A stretch of DNA of 64,000 nucleotides from Neelides folsomi (GCA_034687125.1 JAQGBZ010000069.1:124001-188000), one strand, 5' to 3'; positions 48,693 to 61,943 are shown, counted from the first letter of the stretch. The notes: generated from the sequence alone by a model not told the origin. Numbers and translations: made by a program.

Positions 48693-49867
48693 CTAATACT
48701 GTTGGAGAGATTTCCTTCGGATGATTTCAAGTCCAGCCATGGCCTCTTCGGTCACTGATGCCACTATTGGCACGAAGAATGTAGGCGTCAAGAATGAGCC
48801 ACACAGTCGTTCCAATCCAATCCCATGGGCGATAAAAGTATGCGTTGTTGTACACTTCCTCTTCATTGGCAAGTCCTTTGGTCAAAGTGAACCAAACCAA
48901 GTATATCTCAATAATAACACAAAATATCTGTAAATAGAAATTCAAACATTTAATTAATATACTAATTGTCTTTGGCCCATTAATTACCTGTATTATAAAA
49001 AAATATTTATTATGCCAATGAAATAAATTACTTGAGATCCCAAAAATATGTCCAAAGTGACTCCAAATATTCTATCTGTTCCTTAGATTAAGTCCATGAT
49101 CATGCAATGATCTTTAAACATGTTTGCATAAATGTGCTTTCCGCTTGATGTCTTTATGAGTTTATTCCCCATCATGACGGTTGCATAGGCTCGGGCATTC
49201 CAATGAGACAGCAAATTGATGAGATAATGGCAATGAAGCATGTAAAGGAAAGCGAACACTTTTGACCAAACGAACAAAATAATGAGGAATCGGTCACGGC
49301 CTATTAAAATATAAGAACATTTTTTAATTATTAAAAGTTTTATAGAATTAAGAATTTCCATCTTTTATTAAAACTGATCAACTGGTTAATATTGTTAGGT
49401 TTGTGTCCAGAAAAGAAATATTAGAAATTAGTAAAAAATTAATTTGAAATACTATACTAAACGAATATCCTTATTATCGCCAAAATTTTGTATTATGTCA
49501 TCTTACAATGCGAATAAAATTGAATTGAATTGATTAATTATCTTAACTCGATAGAACGAATGAAGATCATTCAGTTTTGTGAAATCTTCCTTGTCTAAGA
49601 GAAGATAAGGATCAAATCCCGACCAGACCAATATTGAAAAAACAGTTGGAAATGAAGTTGCAGTTGGTCCAATTGAAGCTGCAGAGAGACAAGTAAACAC
49701 AAACGCCAGTGAAAACAAGGACCTTTGAAGAGGAATACGACCGATTCTTCCAATTGATCCTTTTCGAGTTCCTGAACTCTCTTGGAGTATTCATTGTAAC
49801 CGATCAAATCTTCTTCAATGAACATTTCATCTCCTTGCTTAGATTCCAATCCGTCTTCCGACACCAT
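48693..49867 (-). pseudogene. putative multi-pass membrane protein with interrupted frames
   Basis: Three exon-like blocks on the minus strand carry hydrophobic segments. Block one starts MVSEDGLESKQGDEMFIEED (ATG at 49867) and later, in a different frame, reads FSLAFVFTCLSAASIGPTAT then SILVWSGFDPYLLLD. Block two (about 49083-49303) reads RFLIILFVWSKVFAFLYML. Block three (about 48693-48920) reads FCVIIEIYLVWFTLTKG, then YRPWDWIGTTVWLIL. It finishes in a shifted frame as FVPIVASVTEEAMAGLEIIR. Four transmembrane segments are likely. No family was recognised. Frame changes inside single blocks cannot be explained by introns of normal size here. Confidence 0.4.
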
Positions 49868-50642
49868 TATTTCGCAATTTATTTTTAATCGTAATTTTGT
49901 AATTCACAACAGCAATTTTTAAAAAATTATCAATTTTTCATCTTAACATTTCTGAAAAAAATTCCTTGGTGAACTTTTTACTTAGGAACGCTCAAAAATA
50001 GATTCTAATCCATCGCCATATACCATACCATAATCATATGTCATTGACCCATTATATTTACTTTGATATGCAGAGCTTTTCCTTTCGTTATATAATAATC
50101 ATAAATCATTGATTGATTATATATTGATTATAACTCCTAAGCAAAACTAGGCATAAAAATTGACATTTGTTTTAATTACTTCTTATAAAATAGAGTACAT
50201 AAGTGCACTTTGTAGTGAAGTGTTATTGCTAGTATTAGTAGATATTACTAGCAATAGCAACGTATCTAGAATAATAATGGATTAGGTTGGGTCATTGGCG
50301 CTTTTATAAACATTACACCATATAAAATATATATTAAAAATGTGCACTTATTTGTGAAATATATTCAATTCGTAGAGAGGGATGTCAACACACCTGTTTT
50401 CTATTATCATGTATAAAGAAAAACGACTTCGTTAGTAAAATACCAAACCAATACTACTTCTTTGTCTAAGCAAAGTTTTAGTCAAGTTTGAGGTTGACGC
50501 TCTGGAGCAATTAAGATTTTTATAAAAACTACTCCTTGAGGCTTCATTGAACTTGTTATATCACTCGAACTATTTAACGAAATTGATATTATGTACATAT
50601 AACCCATCTTGTAAACCATTATAATAATCTCAGGTATATGAG
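49868..50642. other. intergenic
   Basis: AT-rich; no gene or repeat recognised until the promoter at 50643. Confidence 0.65.
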
Positions 50643-50678
50643 TATATAAATAAAAAAGTTGTAAAGCTACTTTCAGTT
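50643..50678 (+). promoter_or_regulatory. TATA box plus initiator
   Basis: TATATAAATA at 50643 and TCAGTT at 50673-50678, with about 32 bp between TATA start and the initiator A. The coding start at 50918 lies 240 bp on, immediately after a TTTTTAG acceptor-like site, so a 5' UTR intron is likely. Confidence 0.7.
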
Positions 50679-50917
50679 TCGCTTATTCTTGCAAAAGTTT
50701 AAGTGAACTTTAAAACACACTTTACTTTTGTTAGGCAGTGTTTTGCGAATCTTCTTCACCTGCAGACACTTATGTTGTTGGAAAATTAAGTGATATTTAT
50801 TTTATTAAAACTATTATCATATCTCCCGATTTTTATAATTATTGAAGTTTGTGTTTAAATCAGATTAATTAATTTATTATTTTTAGAAAACAAACTTTTA
50901 TTTGCAAATAATATAAA

Positions 50918-52625
50918 ATGAAGAAAATATGTGGAAATTTATTTGCTAGTTTTTTAATTGTTCAATATTGCTACACAATGCCTGCAAATGAAATGAATTC
51001 AGAAATGCAACTTTCAACTGGATCTCTCGATGGTGACATTGACATGAACTTCAACCCAGGAGTAAATACATAAATACAAAATAGCTCTTTTAAGCCAAGA
51101 TTAAATTGATTGAAAAATTTAAAATTTAACTTTGTGCTTTGTCTAATGTTAGTAAAAGTTATATTTTATTTAGCGTTTTATGGTGGATCCTGAACTGAAC
51201 GATAGAGGAATGTCTCAAGAAGAATCTTCAGAAGAAAGTCACACAAAAGAGGGAAGTCGCGGTCCACATATTCCAATTCACAGCTTAGAAACCTTTGTGG
51301 CCAATTCCGGAGACGATGATGCCTATTTTATTGCAAAGGAGTCCGAGTCAATCGAAAAGGGAATAAAATACAGTATGAGGAACGAAAGTGCAAATAATGC
51401 AATTACGGATCCAGTAAGGAACAAAGTATATTTATTTAAAATAATCTTATAATTCTTATGTTAAACCTGCATATGAATTTGGTACAGACTGTATCAGTTT
51501 TTTAAATAAATTGTTCTCATATTGTATATTTGTTTTTCTTAAAATTTAAGGATTCCATTTCAAGCAAATTGGAAAATCTTGAAAAGTTAATTGAGGATTC
51601 TACTCTTATCTTAAGTCGGAATTTAAGTACGATGATTGCCAACTCTGAAGCCAGATTATTCGATTTACTAGTAAAATAATTATATAAATTTTTATAAAAT
51701 TAATTGATTGTTTAGAATGTGTTTCTTTTGTAAATAGAAAACAGATACTTTGTCAGAAACGACTCTTGGTTGGAATGAAGCGTCTAAGAATTTCAGCGAA
51801 TACACTGGCACGCTTGTGTACTACGACAATGAAGTGATGATTTATTACGATTTCTCCATTAGACGTGCGGGTCCTTCCGTTCCCTCTTGGCCTTTTAAGC
51901 TCCTCAGCGATATTTGGCATTATGCGAAAAAGACTTTTGGGCCAATTGGAAGACCAGACGACTCGGGCCGTCTCACAGCACTTTTCACATATGACTTTAC
52001 TCATCCAACATGTCTTTCAAGATCAAGTTTTGCTGGACGGTCAAGTTTAAGAAATTATCTCGTTTGTCCGCTTGAAGATGATTGGATTATTGGTTCATAC
52101 AACACGAAATTGAACCCAATTAATCACATCGGGAAAATCCTGGCAAGTTCTGCACAGGGGATGGATGGATCTCCTTGGTTTAATCTTGGAGGATGGATAG
52201 GATTTGCTCAAATATTCCATTATGATGTTTTGCTAGCTCTTGGGAAAGAAAGGGAAGCTGCAATTTATGCAGAGAATTCAAAAAGAACGTATGTCCAACC
52301 CGTTGAAGGAGATATTGTGAGACTTGATAAATTTTGGTTCAGAGATTGGTATTTCCCGATTTATACTCAATTCGGGGGAACGAAAGTTCTCAACACTTTC
52401 CTCGAATTAGTAAAGATACATTTCCCCAAAGATCCTCAAGATCCAACTAAATATGAAAGGAATATGACAAAAGGAGAATTCATTCATTTTTGGAGTGGTG
52501 CGGCCAATGCGTACTTGAAAGGGCATTTGAGGAAATTGCTAAGATATTGGACAGACCATGATGAAGAGGAATTGAGAAATGCGACAATTACATTTAAAAA
52601 TATTGTTTACGGGAAAAAAGTTTAA
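50918..52625 (+). CDS. secreted protein of unknown function with Trp/Gly-rich C-terminal domain
   Basis: Exons 50918-51061, 51174-51413, 51551-51670 and 51738-52625 give 463 residues. A signal peptide (MKKICGNLFASFLIVQYCYT) is followed by an acidic Ser/Glu-rich region and a short coiled coil (SSKLENLEKLIEDSTLILSR). The C-terminal 290 residues form one compact-looking domain with GPIGRPDDSGRLTALFTYDF, SPWFNLGGWIGFAQIF and FWFRDWYFPIYTQFGGTKVL. Block order loosely recalls secreted metallopeptidases of the M60/basic-secretory type. No HExxH is present, so if related it would be a catalytically dead form. I do not recognise the family. NxT sites near the C-terminus (ERNMTKG, RNATIT) suit a secreted glycoprotein. 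Confidence 0.8.
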
Positions 52626-52729
52626 AAGTATTTTGTGATCATTTCATGATTTTAAATATTGTTTAACTTATTTTAATTAAATGATGTAAAATATAAAATG
52701 AATAAAAAATGAAATTTTATTTATATTTT

Positions 52730-53456
52730 TCAAGGGCCACCAGGTCCACCGAAAGGTCCACCAGGTCCACCAAATCCACCACCGTATTTCCAATACAAAT
52801 ATCTAAAAAAAATTAACAATCAGATATACTATAGTATAATATACAAAATCATATTACAGATATTTATAATGGGAATGGGGGTATTTTCATATACATAGGT
52901 AATTAGTTAATTAGATAAACGAATATGGAGTAATATGCATACTATACTGTATTATGTATACTGTACTCGTACATTATTATATTTTTATTCTTCCTATTTT
53001 AATAGCATGTTTATTTATAATTAGTTGACTTACTTTGCCAAAAGAAACTTTCCCTTTCTTGTGCCTTTGTTCATATGAGCGTTGAGATCATCTGTTGCAT
53101 TTGCAGCCATGGCTAAATAGAATTTATGGAGATCCATTCCCCCATCAGGGCTTTTGAGTTCTGGAGGAATGAGAAATGGAGAAGGCGTCATTTTCCCGGA
53201 CTCCAATAAAGGAGTCATTTTCCCGGATTCCAATAAGGAAGTCGAATTAGGCTTGGCATCTTCCAATGAAGAAATAGAGATGACCTGAAAGGAACAAAAA
53301 CATACAAATTAAATTTTTGTATTAAATCTTAATGCTTTGAAAGTAAATGACAATAAAGTACATAATATTTAATAAATACATAATATACTTATATGTTAAA
53401 CTATTAACACTTACTACAACCAAAAGGATTTGAGCTCCTAATAAAAATTTGTGCAT
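52730..53456 (-). CDS. small secreted Gly/Pro-tailed peptide
   Basis: Exons 53415-53456, 53034-53284 and 52730-52802 give 121 residues. The signal peptide MHKFLLGAQILLVVVISISS is split by the first intron. Next is a perfect tandem duplication, LLESGKMTP LLESGKMTP. A conserved-looking middle follows (DLHKFYLAMAANATDDLNAH), and the tail is YWKYGGGFGGPGGPFGGPGG. Size and composition suggest a cuticular, silk-like or extracellular-matrix peptide, but there is no RR chitin-binding consensus. It is transcribed divergently from the aminopeptidase gene and has its own TATA promoter. Confidence 0.75.
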
Positions 53457-53554
53457 GTTTATCTTATAAGAACTTTAAACTTCCAAAATAAAAAACTTAT
53501 TTACAAATACTGATATTTTGAAATTATGGTTCACAATTGCTCCAAGATTTTGAA

Positions 53555-53587
53555 TGTGAGGATCTTTCGTTTGTGGTCCCTTATATA
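53555..53587 (-). promoter_or_regulatory. TATA box plus initiator (minus strand)
   Basis: On the minus strand TATATAAGG begins at 53587 and CTCACATT (initiator TCACATT, A at 53557) lies 30 bp downstream. It drives the Gly/Pro-tailed peptide, whose ATG is at 53456. Confidence 0.7.
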
Positions 53588-54262
53588 CTCCTTAAGGTTC
53601 GAGCGAAAGCTTTTAAATAAATGCATAATAAATAGTACCTGCAAGGTAAATTGTAAGTTGATGGTACCTGCAAGGTTAATACGATCATTTACAGAGAAAG
53701 TGTAAACACATTTAAAAGTCTTTAACAATATCCCTCGTTTTATTCTTAATTAATTCCAATTCACAATGTCGATACAAAATGAATTTCATTTCTACGCATT
53801 TTAAAATTAAATAGACTAGAATAGGTATATAACATATATCATATACATACGTAAAGGATATAAGTAGAAATTCTTCATTTAAAATTCTTTATACTGCAAA
53901 TGATTTATTTTGTCACATTATAAACTTAAGATGGGAAAGTATGAAATAATATGCTATTATTTATTCTAACATAAATATGATATCGTGAATTGTAATTTTT
54001 ATACATTACAGTGCTAATCTCAACTCAATTATATAAATATGATATACCTGTATGTATGGTACATATTGATAATCTTTATTTGAGTGATTGAGATGCAATT
54101 GTTTAATTTTCATTATTGTACTATAATCAGTACTCTTATCAAGCATTATCTCACAATGTCAAATTAGTATTTCAGTTCAAAAGGAATGCTTTAAAGTAAT
54201 ATTTTTCATTCATTTTAAAGTCATTAAAGTATTTCCAACAAAAAAGGAAAAAAATCACTAAA
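53588..54262. other. intergenic between divergent genes
   Basis: AT-rich. A CAAGGT(T/A)-containing phrase, TACCTGCAAGGT, occurs twice (about 53636 and 53666). TTTCAGTT near 54170 could be the aminopeptidase initiator; no clear TATA box precedes it. Confidence 0.5.
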
Positions 54263-57200
54263 ATGAAAGAATTCCATATTTTAATATTATCACTAGCCCT
54301 ATTGCTGGTCAATGCATCTCCACCGCTATTTTATGAAGAGCCAGAAAATTATTTCACATCGGCCGTTCCAAGATTTAACCGCGCCAAAAATTCGAATTTC
54401 CGTTTACCAAATTCAGTTATCCCTATTCATTACGATGTTTCTTTAATCCCTATTTTAGATGAATCAGAAAATAGTTTCACTTGTCCTGGCGAATTAACGA
54501 TTCTTGTAAACTGCACAGAAAGCACAAGCTTAATTGTGCTCCATTCACTTGCAATTGACATTGATTTTGTTTCAACTGAGGTAATAAGTATATCTATATT
54601 TGACAACTACATATTTTATATATTCGCTTGATTTATTATTAAAATATCACAATAGGTAGTAGATTATATAAGTAATTTTATGAATGTGAATTTTTATGAA
54701 TTAATGAATTATTATTTACAGATTACAGCTGTGTCTGATGAAACCATTATTCCCGTAACAGATCAAAAATACAATGGAGAAAATGAGTCATTTGAAATTG
54801 TACTTGAACAAAATTTAGTTGCAGGGCAAGAATATAAAATCTATCTGAAATTCGTGTCAGAAGTCAACGGTATCCATCTTGGACTCTACAGAAGTAGTTA
54901 TGTGCACACTGATGGAAATACAAGGTTTAAGATTATAATTTTGCATTACTTCTTTTAATCCATGCTGGTTTCCTTCAATGCTCTTAATATTACTAAAAAT
55001 GTGCTGTAGTATTTCTTCATTAAAGACCTATCAGCATGTTATTTTTTCATTATTCTAGATGGCTTGCAGCTACTCAACTCCAAGACAAACATGCAAGAAG
55101 AGTTTTCCCCAATTTTGATGAACCAGCAATGAAAGCAACATTCACAATCAGCTTGGGAAGAAACGAACGACACACAACTCTTTGTAATATGGAAAAGAAA
55201 GGAAATCCAGAACCAATGTAAGCATTACTCATCCAATTATTCGATAATCAAATAATTCATTGACATTATTCACAATCTGACATTTTATCAAGTGTCCTAA
55301 ATTCCTGTAACTTAACTGACTTAACACGATTTGTTATAAAACCAATTAATTAAGCTTATTGTATGTACTTTGAATGTAAGTTTAACGATTATCGTCTATG
55401 CATTTGTAATCAATTTTACAATATATTCGATCAGCACTTAATGCTAATTTCACTCATACAATCAAAATACACGTGGATAATTGGCATTTTATTTTCAAAT
55501 TCAAGTGAAGGACGAGATGGATGGTTTTGGGATCATTATGAAGAAACTCCTATCATGTCCTCCTATCTCCTCGCTATTATTGTGTCTGATTTTGATTATG
55601 TGGAAGCAAAAATTGACTACTACGGAAAACCCGTCATTGTATGATAAAACATTATCTTTGAACTTTTTACAAAGAAATTATACATAACAAGTTACTCGAT
55701 CAAACATGAAATAGCGTATTATAAAATTATAATACTAAAACTGTATATATCTAATAATTAATAAATTGCAGAGTTGGGCCACACCCCAACAGATCAGCGA
55801 AGGAGCTGGGGATTATTCCACCGACTTATCTGTCCGGAATCTTCAATACTTTGATCAACATTTGGATCTTCTGTATCCATTAAAAAAATTAGATTCAATT
55901 TCAGTCCCTGACTTCCTCTACGGAGCAATGGAAAATTGGGGTCTTGTCCTCTACAGAGAAACAGCTCTTTTGGTTTATCCAGGAATCTCAACAGAGCTGG
56001 AAAGAAAAAGAGTCACTTATGTCATTTCTCATGAACTTGCTCACTTTTGGTTTGGAAATATCGTCACTTGCGGATGGTGGAATCATATTTGGCTCAACGA
56101 AGGATTCGCAAATCATTACGAATATTTAGCTATGGCTGAACTCGTGCCCGAATATCCCATCGTGGCTTTAATTACAGACTCGGTCCATACAGCTCTCAGA
56201 TTCGATTCCGGACCCAATTCTGTTGCTGTTGTGTCGGACGAATCCGCACCATCGACTATCATTTATGACAAAGGAGCTGCCCTGATCCATATGATGAAGG
56301 GAATGATTAGTGAAACCACTTTCTTAACAGCCATAAGAAAATATCTTAAAGACAAGTAAGTTTAACACTAACAATAAGGTTTCAGTATACCAATACAAAT
56401 ATTGTAATTATTGCACCAAAAGTTGAAACTGTTGTTTATTCATGTAATATTATCCCATCTTCAAATCTTGAATTAATGTTTAAATGTTTATTAAGCTCTT
56501 ATGGGAATACATACCAAGACCAATTATTTGAAGAATTGACAACTCAAGCTCACGCTGATCAAAAACTGAACGAGACTTTGGACATGAAAGAAATCATGGA
56601 CACATGGACACTACAGGCTGGTTATCCATTAGTAAGATGTGGACGAGCATCACACGACAGAATTTTTGTTTCACAGGTTGCTAATACTCATTTCCCTCTC
56701 TTCCTATAATTGATAATTTTATAGTCTTATTCTTTAGTGATAAAATAATTTAAATACTTAATTTAAAATAGGAAAAATACTCTCACATGCCAAAAGCTAC
56801 AAGAGATTTAAACCCGTCAGAAATGTGGTGGGTCCCAATTTCGTATGCTACAAAAGGAGACCCAAACTTTTCAGAAGACAATCAATTACCTAAAGTATGG
56901 ATTCCTAAGAATGTTGCAATGAAAATCATTGAAGTTGAAAATGCTGACGAATGGATTATTCTCAATACTGGACATAGAGGTTTACTTAACATTTACATTT
57001 TTTCTTAACTTTTAAAGATCTTAAAGTTAACCAATTCTTTACATCTACTTTATTAGGATTTTATCGAGTCTTATACGATCAACATTTCACCAATTTAATT
57101 GTCGAACAACTCGATTCTGACCATAAAGTTATTGACTCATTGAGCAGAGGACAATTGTTGCACGATTGTTTCAGTTTTGCTTTTGCAAGTAATTAGCCAA

Positions 57201-58807
57201 AAAAATATTTATATATAATGTGTACATAATATTATATGTAGATAAAGAGTGAAATCATAATAGCAACGTTGCAAATTAATATTACCTATCTGTATTTTAC
57301 CATTAACCTCTTTGAATCTATCGGTTGAATATAATTTGAAATATTATAGAATACACTACGGTTTCATATGCCATGCAATTTACAAAGTATTTAACTCAAG
57401 AAGACGAATGGGTTTCTTGGATCCCAATGTTAATTAATTTAAGAACTTCATATAACATGTTGAGCGGCCACGCTGGATTCAGCGCGTTCAAAGTAATGAA
57501 AAGTTTTTGAAATCAATTGCTTTGTGTCATAGTTTGATTTTGTGTAATGTTTCGTAGGAATATTTCATGCCAAGACTTGGAGGTGCATTGGATCTCATAG
57601 GATTTGAACAAACGCCGGATTCAAAGGGCCACAATGCAATTTTAAGAAGTCAACTCCTTGACATGGCTTGTGGATTAGGTTTACCCAAATGTTACGAATA
57701 TGCAAATAAACTTCATGATGAATGGGAAAGCCCAACTGAAAATCCGTATGCCTATTACGAATAATTAATTATATTTTTTAAAACATTTTAAAACATTTAA
57801 AGATCCAAAATTAATATTTGGATTTTCAAAAAACTTTTTCAGAATTCCGGTTGACATTCGACAAGTGATGTATTGTGCAATCACGGCAGGAGTTACAGAT
57901 GGGCACGTTTTTGCCTTGAACAAATATCAAACTGAAACAAATGCAGTACAGAAAGGCTTTTGGAGAAATGCGCTTTCATGTTCAACTGATGAAGGGATCC
58001 TTAGAGAGTGAGCTAACACAATAACAATAACACTAACAAAAATATTTAAATCGAACATCATTTTAAATACATTTGATTATTAATTGATATTTATTTGATT
58101 TTCTTTAAATTGTAAATGCCTACTCTTTGTTTTTTAAGTTTAATGACTAAAGCCATTGAGCCATCGACAATTGCGAAAGCTGATGCGATTGAACTTCTTC
58201 GCCGAATTACACTCAACTCTGCTGCAAGATCAGATATGCTTGCCTTTATGAAAGATAACATCGACACTTTAATTTCTTAGTAAGAATCACAATCATAATT
58301 GTAACCATTCTTGCATATTTTTAAGCAACATATTCCTAAACATTACCAATATTGCCAATGCGTAGATAATTGTTAAATAGTAGGCACTTAATTATTCGGA
58401 ACTTATTTCATACAGTTTTGAAGGAGGATCAGGAATTTCGAACATTATCGCAGCATATGCTCAAGTATGCAGCAGTCAAGATCAACATGACGAGGTTTGA
58501 AAAATAAGACAATAAATTAACTTTAAAAAATTAGAAAATGGATGATGTGCATCAACATTTTTATGCATTCAAAAACTATAATTATATTAACATATCTGGA
58601 TTACCCAAAAACTAAATTATAAATATTTTTGTTTTCTCAAAAAAACAGATTGAAGCATTCTTTAATGAAAATGAAGCAAAACTTTCTGATGTTGCTGGAA
58701 GTATAAGAAGTTCTCTCGTTGCCATTCGACTTAATATTGAATGGATGGATCACTTTGGTTTGGAAATGATCGAATGGATGGAAAATTATCTTGAAACACA
58801 CCAATAA
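54263..58807 (+). CDS. M1 aminopeptidase (aminopeptidase N-like), secreted
   Basis: Fourteen exons give 930 residues: 54263-54580, 54722-54924, 55059-55217, 55506-55638, 55772-56355, 56496-56676, 56772-56979, 57057-57188, 57350-57492, 57558-57745, 57843-58007, 58139-58279, 58416-58494 and 58649-58807. This gluzincin removes N-terminal residues from peptides. Signal peptide MKEFHILILSLALLLVNAS. ARRVFPNFDEPAMKATF, the substrate-binding GAMEN (about 322-326) and zinc motif HELAH (about 358-362) with WLNEGFA downstream are all intact. The ERAP1-like C-terminal domain follows (NTGHRGFYRVLYD). There is no hydrophobic C-terminal tail, so unlike insect gut APNs no GPI anchor is predicted. AATAAA follows at about 58875. 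The acceptor of exon 4 (55506) is the least certain junction. Confidence 0.93.
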
Positions 58808-59125
58808 CAAAATAATTAACTCTTGTAATGCTTTCATAATTTTCTAAACAAAGGATTTAATTCAATTGTTTATTAATAAATAAAAAACTAATTTATTTGC
58901 TTTTAACTAAAAAGTTATTTGATACTACCAGCCTACATACATAAAAATACTCTTAATTGTGCATAAAATTAAAATATGAAAATAAATATTATGTCGATGT
59001 GTAAGTGTACAATATTTGAATTTATTACAAACGCAGTGTAGTGTAATTATCACAGAAAATGTTTTACAGTTACATTCATGATTATAAATTACAATTTAAG
59101 TTTACGTATCTTATCACGGACCAAT

Positions 59126-61943
59126 TCAAGATTTTGAAAAATAAGAATCGAGAGTTTTCATTTTCCCTTTCTTCTCATTCCCACCTTTGGAGTTCTTTGA
59201 GGGTCTTCCCCTTTTAAAAGGTCTTTTTACCGGAGATGTGGAAGCTTCTTTCTTTCTTTCGTCTTCTCTTTTCATTTTAGAGCTTGAAACAACTTCGTGG
59301 GTTTCCTTATTGTATTGTAAAGGTGACTGTCCGTTAATTTCTCTCTGCAAATCTCTTGCGTAATGAAAGTCCTTGTGCGTATCAATTTTCCATGTAGGAA
59401 CCAACCGTCCACATCTATCACATTCAATTGAAAAACTTTGAGCGGGTTTCTTCGGGGATGCCTTTTTCTTCACAGGGCTCCGAACCATCGTAAAACTAAA
59501 CAAATTAGATTTTAATTCATTATTCGAATCAACTGAATTCGTATCTCCAATGAACTCCAATTTCAATTCATTTGATACTTGATTTTTGGAACAAGAAGGA
59601 ACTTCATCTGAGGTTTTAACAACGTCGTTATCACATTTAGAATTATTTAAATGAGCCGAATCGGATTTATCGTTAACTTTTAAACTAAAATTACTTTTTG
59701 GCACAGTTGAATTTTCATCGTCTTTTTCAACATTTGTAGAATTTGCGAGAGCAATTGGAATATTTTTGAGTTTGTGTTGAGATAAAATGACTTCGTTAAA
59801 TTCATCATCAATTGGACAGGATTCTTCTGAATAATATTCCCAACATTCCTCATCTTTTAAACTTTTAGATGAAGGACCATTGGAAGTTGAAGGTTTGGGG
59901 TTAGAAACTGAAATTGGATGCTTTGGGTCAGAATTACTTGTTGAACTTGAAGGTTTTAGATCGGAATTGCTTATTGTACTAGAAGATTTGGATGTGAAGA
60001 ATTCATTGATCTTTTTGTAATTCGAGAGATCTGGTTCGTCTTCAAATTTAGACACACCGAGGCCCATCGATATAATGGGAATCACTTTGCTAAAATAAAA
60101 AGAACAATTTTCATTTTTAAATATTACCCAATAAATGAATAAAATAATAATGAGTCTTGAATTACAAATAAACATAAATTGTTGAATTTAAAGAAAAATG
60201 TTATCAAACTTACCCATAAGTTGAATAAAGCTTTTTTACAACTGTGTATACGTCAAATGCCATTCGCTCAGGTGAACAATTAGGATAAAGAGCACAAGTT
60301 CTTGACACATGTCCTTGGCCTTCAAATTGAACTTGAAGAGTTAAAGATTTCGGTCTTCGATTATTCTAAATTAACATCATTCAATCATAGTTAATATATA
60401 AAAGGAATTTAATAAAAATGTAAAAATATTATTTGAAATAATTCGATGATAATATTTAGGAATTCCATTTAAATATATAATTGTAAATAAGATAAATAGC
60501 TGTAGTAGTTCACCATTTCATGATCTTTGTTAATCCTTTCAACAATTTCACCACAAAATTGTAGGATCCAAAATCTCACCTATAGAATAATTAAAATAAA
60601 TCAGTTGATTATAAAATGATAATATCATCTAAATATTAAAAAGGTAAAATATACTAAATGGAACATTAATTGTGACTTACTTCTTCTTTATTTTTTAAAG
60701 CATCTGGACCCAAGAAATTCTTTCCGCAACCAATCGACTTTGCTAATGACCTGGCTGTGACTTCTTCATCATCAAATCCTCTCGCAAGTGCATAAAGCCA
60801 TTTTCTAAATTGAATCAGAGTTTAATTAGTAATTCGTTAGTGTTAATAAAACTCATCATCATTACTATTTAATAATTAATTACAACTTACGCAGTTTTTG
60901 ACCCAAAGGTTTCAGAAAGTTTTTTCTCATTTAAATTTGCAAGATCTCCCATTGTCTCACATCCGAGTTTCTCGACTACGTGATCACCAAGTTTTCCGCC
61001 GAGATTTCTCACTTTTTTCACTTTAAGCTGCTGGAAAGTTTCATGGATGGCTGAGTGCGGAAATACAGTTTGTTTATTTGGTTTATTAATTCCACATGCA
61101 AGTTTAGCTAGAACTTTGTTATGAGCAATTCCAGCTGAGCATTTGAATCCCGTTGAATTTTCAATTGCTTTTCTCATTTCTCCAACAATTTCAGCTCCAA
61201 TGGCCAATTTTAAATTTTCTAATAAAGTGAACTCCGACAATTTTATACATTCAAGATAATCTTCAGAGGATTCTGATCCAAGAAAATAATTATTCTCGAA
61301 GAATTCCATTCGCAAATCTTTCAGAGCTTGAATGTTCTCTGAGCGATCTGAACCAATTCTCAATTCAACAGCTTCGGTTAAATCCACATAAGCTTCGTCA
61401 ACCGATGCTCTTTCAACAATGACATTAGGAAATTTCTTTAATGTTGCGATCACTTCACTTCCCCCGTTCCGATATCTGACAATTATAAAAAATACGTTAG
61501 ACATCTGAATATTATAAATTCACAATATTCCATTATTATAACACACATTATTTCTTAAGAATAATTACAAAGTTTTATGCAAATGTAATTACTTTGTAAG
61601 GTCAGCTTTTCCTCGAGCTTCTGGAACACGCACAAGAATAATTGAAGGACAAACTGCTTGAGCTTCGTCACCCCGCATATTACGATTAACACCTTCAGCT
61701 CGTGCTTCATAATTCACAGCTATGATCCTATTTACATTAAAGGAAAAATGCTAAAAGTTAATATTTGTATGTTTTTATATTTTTAATAAAGCTCAATTAC
61801 CCTCCACCCTTGTATGCCTTATATTGGACAACTGCGGCAGGTTTTCCTTTAATTTCTGGATTGTCTCTCTCTTCAACTTGGACGTAGAAACAATCCATGT
61901 CAATAAGTGAAATCACACGATTCAAACTCCCTAATAGACTCAT
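59126..61943 (-). CDS. POLH: DNA polymerase eta
   Basis: Seven exons give 722 residues: 61801-61943, 61593-61727, 60891-61475, 60681-60804, 60514-60579, 60214-60365 and 59126-60089. This Y-family polymerase bypasses UV photoproducts at stalled forks. Catalytic acids are in LIDMDCFYVQVEERD (Asp15, Asp17) and ASVDEAYVDLT (Asp119, Glu120). The eta-specific YEARAEGVNRNMRG finger follows the palm start, and a little-finger domain ends near MAFDVY. After a long Ser/Asp-rich linker, a UBZ3 ubiquitin-binding finger (CDRCG ... H640 and H644) is seen. The extreme C-terminus MKTLDSYF is a PIP-like box for PCNA preceded by basic residues. Complete, no anomalies. Confidence 0.95.
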
